Below the pieces are notes generated by a model, which was given only the letters and a program-made list of their open reading frames with translations, was not told the origin of the DNA and ran no database searches. Positions 24,857 to 33,374 of a DNA stretch of 64,000 nt are shown here, piece after piece; position 1 is the stretch's first letter, and the number at the start of each line of letters is the position of its first letter. The DNA lies in NCBI RefSeq assembly GCF_014196535.1, contig NZ_JACIDU010000005.1, positions 142,225-206,224 on the forward strand, read 5' to 3'. The translations under genes and the position numbers were made by a program. This DNA is from Allorhizobium borbori. GTDB lineage: Bacteria > Pseudomonadota > Alphaproteobacteria > Rhizobiales > Rhizobiaceae.

Positions 24857-25264
24857 TCAGGCAATCAGGCCGGAAAGTGGTGGGCCGCGAGGGCTGGCAT
24901 TGGGAGGAAAAAGCTGGCGATAGAACGCCTCGATACGCGGCGGGAGCAGAACGGCAAGCGTGGAGCGTATCCGCTCGCCCGCTGTCTCGGGCGGGGAAGG
25001 CAGGATGGTAGAAGCGCTGAGCCGGCATGCTTCACAACCCGATCCCAGGCCATGTGAATGGGATTTTCCGTCGTCAGCCTGACCAGGAAGGCAGAGAACG
25101 GGGAACGTTCCATCAGGCAGTATGTATTGTGAAAGGTCCTCGGCAGGGATCGCAGGAGCTGCAAGGACTGGCGGTTTATGGGCAAATCCTACGCAAAAGA
25201 GCGCCACTGCGCACAAAATACGCAGCCAAGCCCCCCAGTCCGCCGGTTTGCCCCAAATCCTCAT
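24857..25264 (-). CDS. DUF2946-like exported protein (copy 2)
   Basis: A 135-residue paralogue of the gene at 16487-16894. It begins MRIWGKPADWGAWLRILCAV. It has the same YILPDGTFPVLCLPGQ, a shorter acidic/His stretch (DDGKSHSHG), the GCEACRLSAS motif and a Tyr-Arg-Gln-Leu-Phe-Pro-Pro segment before the C-terminus. The ATG at 25264 is used; the frame extends 2 codons further to a TTG. It is the first gene of the minus-strand import run. Conserved Cys and His suggest metal binding at or beyond the inner membrane. Confidence 0.65.
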   Translation of the reverse strand: MRIWGKPADWGAWLRILCAVALFCVGFAHKPPVLAAPAIPAEDLSQYILPDGTFPVLCLPGQADDGKSHSHGLGSGCEACRLSASTILPSPPETAGERIRSTLAVLLPPRIEAFYRQLFPPNASPRGPPLSGLIA

Positions 25265-25799
25265 CGCCAATGGATAACCCTGAATTCCGGTTGGCGCAAT
25301 GTGGTCGGCTTTCGCTATCGTGGATACGTGATTGAGAAGATCTTAGCTGCCGTCGAAAAGTTCCAATGGTTGCCAAGTTCAACTGCCCGCGACGAGCATC
25401 AGTCAACCCAATGGTCGCCAAGAGCGTCCATTCCCATGACTTTGCACCCAAAAACCTCCAATCCGTTCATTGCCTGCCCTCGCGGGGTGATCCGTTTGGA
25501 ATGTTAGTGCATGCTCGGTCTGCTGGCCACGGCCGGTGTGAAGCCGGTCCGTTCTGTCGCTGCGTCAGGTGCTTTTGGCCTATAGCTCAGCTATGAATGA
25601 GGATGATCTGACGGCGGTTGAGGTTCCGCAATGGATCTGCCAAATTGAACGTCATCAAGCGCGCGTTCCAGAGCTTCGATGCAAACAGGATCCAAGGCCG
25701 ATCGCTGCGATAATCTGGTTTCAGAGCCTTGTTCCTACGCGGGCACTTTCCGGCAATAATTCCAAAAAGTTCCATAATTCATATTACGTCATATTCTCT
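25265..25799. other. 535-base stretch without a recognisable gene
   Basis: This holds the probable promoter region of the minus-strand import locus and then DNA up to the ISNCY end. Short open frames exist on both strands, for example a 62-codon minus frame at 25587-25775. None shows a motif or ribosome site I would trust. Some may be remnants of older insertions. Confidence 0.5.
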
Positions 25800-27415
25800 T
25801 GTAGCCGCAAAGTTAAAGTGTCCTGTTTCTGCAAAGTTGGAATGTCACACTTCCCAGGTCTGAATGACGTCTGGGAGATTGCAGATGGGATTGATAGCGA
25901 TGAGCGAGCGCGATCTGCAGCGGATCGAGATTTTATCGAAGGTGGTCGCCGGCCGGATGACGTTGGTGTCGGCGGCGCATGTGCTTGATCTGAGCGAGCG
26001 CCAGGTGCGTCGACTGCTGGAGCGAATACGGACTGGCGGCGCGGCGTCGATGCGGCACAAGGCGATTGGGCGACCATCGAACAATCGGATTAGCGACGGC
26101 GTTCGGGATTATGCGATGACGCTGGTTCGCGAACGTTATGCGGATTTTGGTCCGACGTTGGCGACGGAGAAGCTTACCGAGCGCGATGGTCTGTGTGTGT
26201 CGCGCGAGACGGTGCGCGGTTGGATGTCGGAGGCCGGGCTATGGTTGTCACGCAAGCAGCGGCGGACGTTTCATCAGCCTCGGTTGCGACGTGAGGCTTA
26301 TGGCGAACTGGTGCAGATCGATGGGTCGGAGCACCGCTGGTTCGAGGATCGCGGACCGCCCTGCTCGCTGCTGGTGTTTGTCGATGATGCGACCGGTAGG
26401 CTGATGCAGCTTCGCTTTGTACGCTCGGAAAGTGCCTTCACCTATTTCGAGGCGCTGGAGCTCTATCTCAATCGTCATGGCGCACCGATAGCCTTCTATT
26501 CCGACAAACATTCGGTGTTTCGGGTGGCGAAAAAGGATGCCAGGGGTGGCCAGGGCATGACCCAGTTCGGGCGTGCGCTTTGCGAGTTAAATATCGAGAT
26601 TCTTTGTGCAAACTCGAGCCAAGCCAAAGGTCGAGTTGAGCGGATGAACCGGACGCTGCAGGATCGGTTGGTCAAGGAACTGCGGCTGGCAGGGATCGCC
26701 ACCATGGAGGCGGGCAATGCATTTCTGCCTGGCTTCATCGATGACTACAATGCGCGCTTTGCGGTCACCCCTGCCCGTTCGGAAGACCTGCACCGGCCGC
26801 TGAATCTGGCGCCGGATCGGCTATCCGAGATCCTGTGCAAGCGTGAGCAGCGTTATGTGGGATCGCAACTGACGTTCTCGTTCGAGCGCCAGCGGATCAT
26901 GCTGGAGGAGAGCGACGTAACGCGTGGCCTGGTCGGCCGTTATGTCGAGACTTATGCCTATGCGGATGGCCGGCTGGACGTACGTTGGAAAGGCCATTGC
27001 CTGCCCTATCAGGTGTTCGACAAGGACCAGCGGGTGACGCATGCGGCGATCACCGAGAACAAGCGGCTGGGGGATATTTTGGCTTATATCAAGGAGCGCC
27101 AGGATCAGCAGGAAAAGCCGGTCGTGAAGAGCAACAGCGACAAAAACGGCTACAAGCCACGCGGACGCAAGCCAGGTCCACGAAGAGATTACATGAATGA
27201 TCCGGCCGTCATTGCTCGGCGGGAAAAAGCGCTGTCACGGCAGCAGGCTGCGGAATGAGGTGTCTCAAGGCTAAAGCCGAAGGGACGTATCTACCACCCG
27301 CGCCCGACCACGCTTGCAACCCCGACCAGCCGCATGCTCGGGCGCTGATCAGCGTGCGGTTGATGGGCCTGTGACATTCTAACTTTGCACAGCCGCGGAC
27401 ATTCCAACTCATCCG
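25800..27415 (+). mobile_element. ISNCY-family insertion sequence with double end repeats
   Basis: Both ends carry two copies of one motif. At the left, GCAAAGTTAAAGTGTC (25807-25822) and GCAAAGTTGGAATGTC (25831-25846). At the right, on the minus strand, GTTGGAATGTC followed by GCAAAGTTAGAATGTCACA (about 27373-27410). The copies are 8-9 bases apart, as expected of tandem transposase binding sites. The transposase of 457 residues fills the interior. The outermost bases are not fixed. Confidence 0.75.
25885..27258 (+). CDS. ISNCY-family transposase (DDE/rve type)
   Basis: A 457-residue transposase. An N-terminal helix-turn-helix (TLVSAAHVLDLSERQVRRLL) is followed by the rve catalytic core, with the triad in VQIDGSEHRWFED, FYSDKHSVF and KGRVERMNRTLQD. 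The C-terminal region is basic (GRKPGPRRDYMND). The ATG at 25885 sits 8 bases after GGGAG; an ATG at 25900 is the alternative. The frame is complete, so the element may be active. Confidence 0.88.
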   Translation: MGLIAMSERDLQRIEILSKVVAGRMTLVSAAHVLDLSERQVRRLLERIRTGGAASMRHKAIGRPSNNRISDGVRDYAMTLVRERYADFGPTLATEKLTERDGLCVSRETVRGWMSEAGLWLSRKQRRTFHQPRLRREAYGELVQIDGSEHRWFEDRGPPCSLLVFVDDATGRLMQLRFVRSESAFTYFEALELYLNRHGAPIAFYSDKHSVFRVAKKDARGGQGMTQFGRALCELNIEILCANSSQAKGRVERMNRTLQDRLVKELRLAGIATMEAGNAFLPGFIDDYNARFAVTPARSEDLHRPLNLAPDRLSEILCKREQRYVGSQLTFSFERQRIMLEESDVTRGLVGRYVETYAYADGRLDVRWKGHCLPYQVFDKDQRVTHAAITENKRLGDILAYIKERQDQQEKPVVKSNSDKNGYKPRGRKPGPRRDYMNDPAVIARREKALSRQQAAE

Positions 27416-27725
27416 CCACATCTCTAAAGCGTTGTAATAGCAGTAGAATTCACCAGTTTTGACGTGGTCTGTCGTCATCTTAGCACAAGTCTCAGCCAGC
27501 AGCTTGTCAACCTCCAGACCGAAGAACGTGTGCTGTCAGATTGGGGCACCAGAAGCATTCCAATCCCGCTTCTTGTGACGGCGTCCTGGATCAGGTCCGG
27601 ATCTCCGTCGATCAACCCGTAAAGGGTCGGCTGGCAAGCTGCCGCCGCTCCGTCTTCGTCTCCGCGGTGATCGCGACCGTCCCTGTTCCTTTGAGGAGCC
27701 ATCAGCGGGAATTGGCCCGCTTCCG
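27416..27725. other. 310-base stretch without a recognisable gene
   Basis: Between the ISNCY end and the small plus-strand gene at 27726 I see no convincing coding frame. Short open frames on the minus strand (27475-27702) could be a decayed gene, but no motif supports it. Confidence 0.45.
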
Positions 27726-27908
27726 ATGGAGCACCTTAAAATGGCACACGATCTTTCCCTCGCCCAGTCTCACGCCTTCCACCTCTGCAATAACCTGATG
27801 GTCCCCATCACTCTGTTCAAATCCGGCGACGAATTCGGCGTCCTTCCGTCCGACGAACTCGATGACGAAGACGATCTTGAGATCGTGCATGAATATGCGC
27901 CGTTCTAG
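27726..27908 (+). CDS. short acidic hypothetical protein
   Basis: Sixty residues beginning MEHLKMAHDLSLAQSHAFHL and containing DEFGVLPSDELDDEDDLEIV, with a highly acidic second half. Codon third positions are GC-rich like the backbone genes. The pattern (a His-rich start, then SGDEFGVLPSDELDD) resembles small conserved proteins of rhizobial plasmids whose role is unknown. An internal ATG at 27741 is the alternative start. Its stop is 1-2 bases before the left end of the first RIT element, so the C-terminus could have been altered by that insertion. Confidence 0.5.
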   Translation: MEHLKMAHDLSLAQSHAFHLCNNLMVPITLFKSGDEFGVLPSDELDDEDDLEIVHEYAPF

Positions 27909-27926
27909 ATTATGCTCAGCTCGCGA

Positions 27927-27954
27927 GCAGCCGCCCGGACGAGCGGGCGGCTGC
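27927..27954. terminator. strong hairpin, probable bidirectional terminator
   Basis: A perfect 11-base stem (GCAGCCGCCCG with CGGGCGGCTGC) and a 6-base loop lie between the plus-strand small gene and the minus-strand ritC stop. No long T run follows on either strand. It may insulate the RIT element from its surroundings. Confidence 0.55.
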
Positions 27955-27975
27955 CGGCAGACAAGCATCACATAA

Positions 27976-28980
27976 TCAGAGCGATTGCAGGAAGTGCATG
28001 AGTTTGTCAGGCGGCCGATAGCGTACGCCAGTCGCGGTGACCGGCTGAAGTCGGCTGAGTGCCACCTCCTTCATTGCAAGATCGGCCTCCATATAGATAT
28101 GCGTTGTGCTTGTATCCTCGTGCCCGAGCCAAAGCGCGATCACGGTGAGGTCGACGCCGGACTGCAGCAGGTGCATTGCGGTCGTATGCCGGAAGGTATG
28201 TGGCGATATCGCTTTCGCCATGACCGACGGGACTTCCTGGCCCGCAGCTTCAACGGCGAAGTCGAGGCGTTGCCTTACGCTGGAGCGAGATAGCCGACCG
28301 CCAGAACTATTGGGAAAGAGATACGCGTCCGGCCGACGATCACGGAGATCTTGCATCCATCGCTTCAGCGAACGTGCGGTTTCAGTCCAAAGCGGCACGC
28401 TTCGGCGCTTCCGCCCTTTTCCATGCAGGTGAACGACCGGTGCGGTCTCCAGAATGACACTGCCGACCTGAAGGTCGATGGCCTCGGACACGCGCGCGCC
28501 GGTGTTGTAGAGAAACGCGAACAGCGCCCGGTCCCGGCGACCGGCCCAGGTTTTTGGATCAGGTGCATTGATGATCGCGTGAACTTCGGGCCGGGTGAGA
28601 TAGCCGAGCACAGGCTTATCGTGCCGCTTCTGTGGGACGGCGAGGCTGCGCTCAATCACCGCCAAGGCGGTTAGATCCTCGTGTGCGGCATATTTGAGGA
28701 ATACGCGGATGGCGGAGAGGCGGGCGTTTCTGCTCCTGACGCTATTGGCCCGTTCACGCTCAAGGTGGTCCAAGAAGGCCAGGATTAGGTCGGCGTTGAG
28801 GTCGGGCAAGGTCACGTCAGTCGGGGATTTCCCGATCCGCTTCTCCGCGAAGGCCAGCAGTAGCTTGAACGTATCCCGATAGGCCGCGACCGTGCAGGGG
28901 CTCACCGCTCGTTGCTGGCGCAGATGATCCACGAAGAAGCGCTGCAGCAGGGTTGGAAAGGAAGGTGTTATATCAGTCAT
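27976..28980 (-). CDS. RIT element 1 tyrosine recombinase RitC
   Basis: A 334-residue site-specific recombinase. A SAM-like core-binding domain (residues about 10-95) precedes the catalytic domain. The first Arg is in YNTGARVSEAIDL, the HxxR motif in SPHTFRHTTAMHLLQ and the tyrosine nucleophile in TSTTHIYMEAD. I start it at the ATG at 28980, which overlaps the end of ritB by 8 bases, as in other RIT trios. An open frame extends 38 codons further upstream but lies within ritB. Confidence 0.88.
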   Translation of the reverse strand: MTDITPSFPTLLQRFFVDHLRQQRAVSPCTVAAYRDTFKLLLAFAEKRIGKSPTDVTLPDLNADLILAFLDHLERERANSVRSRNARLSAIRVFLKYAAHEDLTALAVIERSLAVPQKRHDKPVLGYLTRPEVHAIINAPDPKTWAGRRDRALFAFLYNTGARVSEAIDLQVGSVILETAPVVHLHGKGRKRRSVPLWTETARSLKRWMQDLRDRRPDAYLFPNSSGGRLSRSSVRQRLDFAVEAAGQEVPSVMAKAISPHTFRHTTAMHLLQSGVDLTVIALWLGHEDTSTTHIYMEADLAMKEVALSRLQPVTATGVRYRPPDKLMHFLQSL

Positions 28981-29935
28981 CGAGGTCGCCTCCGACGGTA
29001 GCCGCATCTTCGAAGCGGTTGCCGGCAATCGCCATGAGCTCGGGCACACTCTCGATATACCAATAGGTATCGCGCAAATTGACGTGCCCGACATAAGTGG
29101 ACAACATCATCATCGCGGCATCGATCTCGGCTCCACTCTGCTGCCAGAGGATAAGCCGGCGACATATGAAGCTGTGGCGAAGGTCATGGATGCGCACGAA
29201 CGGATGGCCACCGCGCGGCCGGATCCCCAATCTCTGGGTAATCCGGAACCAGGCATGCCAGGCGTTCATGTAGGTCAGCATCTTGCCGGACAGTTCGCTC
29301 AAGAAGACCGGATCGGTCGGGCTGGATGGGAACATCGCGTTTCGTCGATCAAGAAAGTTTTCGAGCGCGGCAACAGAGGTCGGGTGGAGGGCGACAAGGC
29401 GCTGACGACCATATTTCGCTTCGCGGACTAAAATCTGCGCCGCTTCAAGATCCAGATCGCGGAGCAGGAGACTGAGCGCCTCTGATATCCGCAGCCCGGT
29501 CGCGGCCAGCAGCCCGACCAGGGCGGGCATCATGAGCGTCCCAGCGGCCTGAACGCGGCGGATATGATGCGCCTCGGCGATGATGGCCGTGATCTCTTCG
29601 ATAGTGAAGATATGCGGGGCAAGCCGACGTTTCGTCCGACCGAAGGGATTGGTGGCTGGGAAAGTGGTTTCGCCATACTCCGCCGCGAGAAAGTTGGCGA
29701 ATGGCCTCAACACCTCCAGGCGTTTTGCCCAGGTGAAGGGGTCGGCAATGGTCGCGTTGGCCTTCGCCCAGCGGAGCGCGATATCGGAAGAGAGGGTGCC
29801 TTCGTGTCCTTTGTCGTCGGCATACCGGGCAAAGGAGATGATCTGCCTCCCCGAAGTTTTCAGCTTAAAGCCAAGGCTTCGGCGATATGCGAGGTAGGTC
29901 TCGGCGCGAGAGAGCATAGTGACTGATCTGATCAT
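28973..29935 (-). CDS. RIT element 1 tyrosine recombinase RitB
   Basis: A 320-residue tyrosine recombinase. The ATG at 29935 overlaps the ritA stop (ATGA). Catalytic residues are visible in AATGLRISEALSL, RIHDLRHSFICRR and the YVGHVNLRDTYWYIE region with the nucleophile Tyr. The N-terminal phrase TYLAYRRSLGFKLKTSG matches the second RitB at 47733 (RYLSVRRSLGYDL). It resembles the RitB subgroup of RIT elements. Confidence 0.88.
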   Translation of the reverse strand: MIRSVTMLSRAETYLAYRRSLGFKLKTSGRQIISFARYADDKGHEGTLSSDIALRWAKANATIADPFTWAKRLEVLRPFANFLAAEYGETTFPATNPFGRTKRRLAPHIFTIEEITAIIAEAHHIRRVQAAGTLMMPALVGLLAATGLRISEALSLLLRDLDLEAAQILVREAKYGRQRLVALHPTSVAALENFLDRRNAMFPSSPTDPVFLSELSGKMLTYMNAWHAWFRITQRLGIRPRGGHPFVRIHDLRHSFICRRLILWQQSGAEIDAAMMMLSTYVGHVNLRDTYWYIESVPELMAIAGNRFEDAATVGGDLDD

Positions 29936-31164
29936 GCGCACGCTCCCGGCCAAGGAAGGGCCACGGCCGCCAACCTGTTTTGATCCACGCGAGCATAGCC
30001 CGCCGTCGTCACCACGCTCCTGTGCCGCATCACGTCCGCAACCTGCTTCATCGGCACGGCGCCGTTGACCAGGCGGCTCGCAATCGTGTGGCGGAAGATA
30101 TGGATTCGTGTGCAGTCCCAGCCCAATCGCTCGTAAACTGCATAAACCGATCGCTGCACCGCGCGCGGGGTGATCGGCTCTCCGATAGGCGCTACATGCC
30201 GGACGAAGATCTCCCTGCGTTGCGTGGCTTGCCTCTCGCGGACGAGATAGTCGGCGATCGCTTCACCGGTCGCGAATGGGAGCGGCATAGGGTCAGACCG
30301 GCGTGACTTGGTGGATGGCACCCGGATCAGCCCTTTCTCCCAGTCGATGTCATCGAGCGTCAGGCGAGTTATCTCAATTGACCGCATTCCCAGGTCGGCC
30401 AGACATCTTACGATGGCATGAACTCTTTTTCGGGTTTGGCCGATTTCCGCCGAGACCTCCAACAATTGCTCCAACTCCGCAGGGCTGAAGCCTGTTTGAA
30501 GTTTGGTCGGGCTTCTCATCGCCGGCGCTGGTATGGCTCTCTTCAGGCGACGAACGTCATCGCCCATCAGCGTTCGATATCGCAGATAGCATCTGACCGA
30601 GCCCGCATAGCTACGAATGGTGGCAGGCTTCCATCTGCTCTCGCCGAGCACGAACTGTCGGATGTGCAAGGGGGTCAGGTCGGCCATATCGGCACGGCCG
30701 TCTCTTATACTGCCAACGAGAAGTCGCCGGACGATATTGATATGCTTGCGGCGTGAAGCCTCGGACAAACCCCAAACTCCGGCTAGCATGGCGTCGAATG
30801 CCAGGACTTCGCGAGCAATCGCCGACAGGTTCGCGGGTGGGATCAGGCGCAGCGCCCTCATTTTCACCGCGAGGTTCAAAGCGTATCGCATCGCCTTCAC
30901 CCCCGTGCGCATTTTCCAGAAGCAGGAGCAGCCATTCTGGTGCTCAGCAAGGAACGCCTCGATGTGATCGGTGCTAAAGCGGCCCATGGCGACATCACGG
31001 GCGGCCAGCCAATAGCCAAAGTGGAGGACGACGGCGGTATATTGGCGCCGGCGCGCGGCCTCATAATCATGGCGCTCACAATGGTCTTGGACCATCCGGG
31101 CGAGCGGCGACAGAATGTTTCCGGGGTCTTCGGTTCGAAGACGGAGGTGTAGTGGGGTCGGCAA
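29932..31164 (-). CDS. RIT element 1 tyrosine recombinase RitA
   Basis: About 410 residues from a TTG at 31164 that has an AGGAG seven bases upstream. The frame is open to an ATG at 31326, which would add 54 low-complexity residues, so the start is uncertain. The catalytic Arg is in LADLGMRSIEITRL, HxxR in RIHIFRHTIASRLV and Tyr in VVTTAGYARVDQN. A Cys-containing N-terminal extension (HQNGCSCFWKMRTG) is typical of the larger RitA member. Confidence 0.82.
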   Translation of the reverse strand: MPTPLHLRLRTEDPGNILSPLARMVQDHCERHDYEAARRRQYTAVVLHFGYWLAARDVAMGRFSTDHIEAFLAEHQNGCSCFWKMRTGVKAMRYALNLAVKMRALRLIPPANLSAIAREVLAFDAMLAGVWGLSEASRRKHINIVRRLLVGSIRDGRADMADLTPLHIRQFVLGESRWKPATIRSYAGSVRCYLRYRTLMGDDVRRLKRAIPAPAMRSPTKLQTGFSPAELEQLLEVSAEIGQTRKRVHAIVRCLADLGMRSIEITRLTLDDIDWEKGLIRVPSTKSRRSDPMPLPFATGEAIADYLVRERQATQRREIFVRHVAPIGEPITPRAVQRSVYAVYERLGWDCTRIHIFRHTIASRLVNGAVPMKQVADVMRHRSVVTTAGYARVDQNRLAAVALPWPGACA

Positions 31165-31331
31165 TTGCGTTCTCCTGTTCTGTTGAGAGTTGCAATTGCC
31201 AGGTTGCCTTCGTTTCGCTGCCCGACGCTGAGGACTGCGGCTCAGCGAGCCGATTATGTGCAGTTGAAAAGCGGAAATGCCCTGCCAGACAGGGCGTTTG
31301 AGCATGAGGTGACCATAAGTCACCACGGCGC

Positions 31332-31371
31332 ATATTCGTGCTTATGCGGAGGTGAGCATAAGCACGAGTAT
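31332..31371. repeat. 16-base inverted repeat at right end of RIT element 1
   Basis: ATATTCGTGCTTATGC (31332-31347) and GCATAAGCACGAGTAT (31356-31371) form a stem with one mismatch and an 8-base loop. A second short dyad (GGTGAC-cataa-GTCACC, 31308-31324) lies just inside. GCATAA motifs also mark the ends of RIT element 2, so these are candidate recombinase binding sites. Confidence 0.6.
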
Positions 31372-31576
31372 TTCCCGCACGGCTCTCATTGAGAGCCGCC
31401 TTTCTCTGCCGCTGGCGACCTGTCGGCCGCAAGGGAAGCTGCGCCGCAGCGCTCTGCTGCAACTTTTGTCAGTTGCGCATTGCGCCCTTGCCCCCTCCGC
31501 TCGTCGCGGCGGGACAGAGGTGGCCCGCAGATTGCGGGAATGAAGAAGGGGCGGCTGCGAGGCGGCCGTGGAAAAT

Positions 31577-32605
31577 ATGAAACGAGAAGAATTAGAGGCG
31601 CTGCGCGCTAGGGTCAGTTGCGAAGCCCTACTGGAGCAGGCTGGATACGAAGTCGATCTGAAAGAAAGCACGCGTCGTGCCGTCAAATACCGGCATGGTG
31701 GCGACATCATTATTGTGACCCATGACGGACGAGGCTGGTTCAATCCGCTGGGTGACGAGAAGGGTGACGTCTTTCGTCTCGCGATGTTTCTGGAAAAGGC
31801 CACGTTCCCAGCTGCCGCGGAAGCTGTCGCAGCGCTTGTCGGGTTTCACCTCTCCCGCCCGCAATGGAACCCGGCGCAGCCTATGATGTCAGGTGAGGTC
31901 ATTGGTGATCGTTGGCGACGCCGGCGGGCGCCTTGGTCTGGGTCGGGCGCGTGGCGCTATCTGTGCTGGGCACGTTGGATCCCGGCGACAATTGTGCGGC
32001 AGGCAATTCAGGAGGGTGTCCTCCGCGAAGGACCCTTTGGGAGCATGTGGGCGGCCCATGTCGATAGCAAGGGCTGCCTCGTCGGTTGGGAAGAGCGTGG
32101 ATCCGACTGGCGGGGATTTTCTACCGGCGGCTCGAAGGTTCTTTTCCGCTTCGGTCCAGACGATGCTTCCCGCCTTTGCGTTACCGAGGCAGCGATCGAC
32201 GCGATGAGCCTCGCAGCGCTCGAGGGTTCGCGCGAGGGCACACTCTATCTCAGCACCGGCGGCGGGTGGTCTTCGGCAACAGATGCCGCGCTCTGCGAAC
32301 TCGCCGTGCGGCTGGGACTGACCCTGGTGGCTGCGACGGATGCCAATCCCCAAGGAGACATCTACGCAGAGCGATTGCGTGCGCTCGCCGAGGCGTCCGG
32401 CTGCGACTGGCAGAGGCTACGTCCGCCCGCGGACGACTGGAACGAGGTTCTGAAAGCCAAGGAAAAGGAGAGACGGGAAAAGAGAATGGAGACGAAGATG
32501 AGGCCTGCCGCATGCGCGCCGGCCGCATCAAGGGAGGCTTCGCCCGGCAAGAGCCGGCCCTTGACGAGCCCGGACGCGAGGCCGGCTGCTCGGCAGGGGT
32601 CATGA
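31577..32605 (+). CDS. DUF3991 and toprim domain protein (plasmid backbone)
   Basis: A 342-residue protein. The N-terminal part (residues about 1-95: LEALRARVSCEALLEQAGYE, then RHGGDIIIVTHDGRGWFNPL and GDEKGDVFRLAMFLE) resembles the CHC2/DUF3991 primase-like segment. It is followed by a toprim-like fold (RLCVTEAAIDAMSLAALEGS, then TLVAATDANPQGDIYAERL). Such proteins are common on alphaproteobacterial plasmids and may act in DNA processing during transfer or establishment. The ATG at 31577 has GGAAAAT upstream; a GTG at 31568 is possible. It starts the plus-strand backbone block. Confidence 0.8.
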   Translation: MKREELEALRARVSCEALLEQAGYEVDLKESTRRAVKYRHGGDIIIVTHDGRGWFNPLGDEKGDVFRLAMFLEKATFPAAAEAVAALVGFHLSRPQWNPAQPMMSGEVIGDRWRRRRAPWSGSGAWRYLCWARWIPATIVRQAIQEGVLREGPFGSMWAAHVDSKGCLVGWEERGSDWRGFSTGGSKVLFRFGPDDASRLCVTEAAIDAMSLAALEGSREGTLYLSTGGGWSSATDAALCELAVRLGLTLVAATDANPQGDIYAERLRALAEASGCDWQRLRPPADDWNEVLKAKEKERREKRMETKMRPAACAPAASREASPGKSRPLTSPDARPAARQGS

Positions 32606-32678
32606 AGGACTGAAGAGGATGGTGAGGTCGAAACGACAGTGCTGCCTTCGGTCCCCAAACCCCGAAAGGATCAAGCCG

Positions 32679-33284
32679 ATGACCTCGATATCCCTCCCCC
32701 GCAAAGTGTTTCAGGGTGTGGCCAAACGTGCCGACATGTTCCGGATGTTCGACCGGCACGCCAAGCACCCAGATCGTTTTAAAAGTGCTCAGTCCGCCAC
32801 CTATGCCGGCGAATGGTTCGAGATCGACGAGATCTCCTACGGCTATATGTTCGACATCCTTCCACCCCTCTGGATGCGTGGACCGATATTTGCGATGCGT
32901 GAGTTCATGACGGGTTCCGTGACCTCGGTCTTCTATGCGATCCGGATCGATGACGCCGTCCGCTATTTCCACACGTACTGCGACCTGTCAGATCCGAACG
33001 CGGTCGAGGCCATGCGCTCCTCGATCCTTGATCGCGAAACCCGACCCGTTCGAGCGATGAGCCGAGAGGAACGGCTCGAGCACATCTGGAGCACCACCGC
33101 GGACGACTATCGCGGTTATGCCGGCCCCCGCTGGCCGAAGCCGGTGCAAGGCCATCGCACGGTCATGCTCTATGGCGGCAAGGAAGGGACGTTCCTGAAG
33201 CTGCTCGATACGCTCAGTGACGACGAAATCGCGGCCAAGCTGCCGGTGCATCTGCGCCACCTCCCCACGGTCTTGGCGGCCTAA
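32679..33284 (+). CDS. DUF1419-family protein
   Basis: A 201-residue cytoplasmic protein of unknown role, typical of rhizobial plasmids. It begins MTSISLPRKVFQGVAKRADM after GAAAGGATCAAGCCG. Characteristic segments are GEWFEIDEISYGYMFDILPP, FMTGSVTSVFYAIRIDD and RYFHTYCDLSD. No signal peptide or membrane span is seen. The frame opens 20 codons earlier at 32619 but lacks a ribosome site there. It lies between the toprim gene and the methylase-helicase gene. Confidence 0.82.
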   Translation: MTSISLPRKVFQGVAKRADMFRMFDRHAKHPDRFKSAQSATYAGEWFEIDEISYGYMFDILPPLWMRGPIFAMREFMTGSVTSVFYAIRIDDAVRYFHTYCDLSDPNAVEAMRSSILDRETRPVRAMSREERLEHIWSTTADDYRGYAGPRWPKPVQGHRTVMLYGGKEGTFLKLLDTLSDDEIAAKLPVHLRHLPTVLAA

Positions 33285-33318
33285 GCCAGAACCAATCCCC
33301 ACAATCCGAGCGCTTCAG

Positions 33319-33338
33319 CCGGTCGAATCCTCGACCGG
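33319..33338 (+). promoter_or_regulatory. perfect leader hairpin ahead of the methylase-helicase gene
   Basis: CCGGTCGA-ATCC-TCGACCGG forms an 8-base perfect stem with a 4-base loop, 36 bases before the ATG at 33375. No T run follows, so it is more likely a leader structure or protein-binding site than a terminator. Confidence 0.5.
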
Positions 33339-33374
33339 ACGATTACGCACGGACGCTTTTAGAAGGAACTTTTC

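Larger units (their letters stand above)
27910..31371 (-). mobile_element. RIT element 1 (recombinase-in-trio)
   Basis: Three overlapping tyrosine-recombinase genes in one direction (ritA-ritB-ritC, minus strand) with no other cargo are the defining layout of RIT elements. TTATGCTCA at 27910-27918 recurs inverted at 31353-31361. The right end holds a 16-base inverted repeat (31332-31371). Size is about 3.46 kb. The ends are approximate. RIT mobility is little studied, and whether all three recombinases act together is inferred from their coupled genes. Confidence 0.75.

Noticed and set aside
27726-31392. Idea that RIT element 1 split one small gene, because HEY occurs in the frame on both sides of the element
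   Set aside because: The left protein ends naturally enough (HEYAPF), and the right match lies inside the RIT palindrome, so it is probably coincidence.
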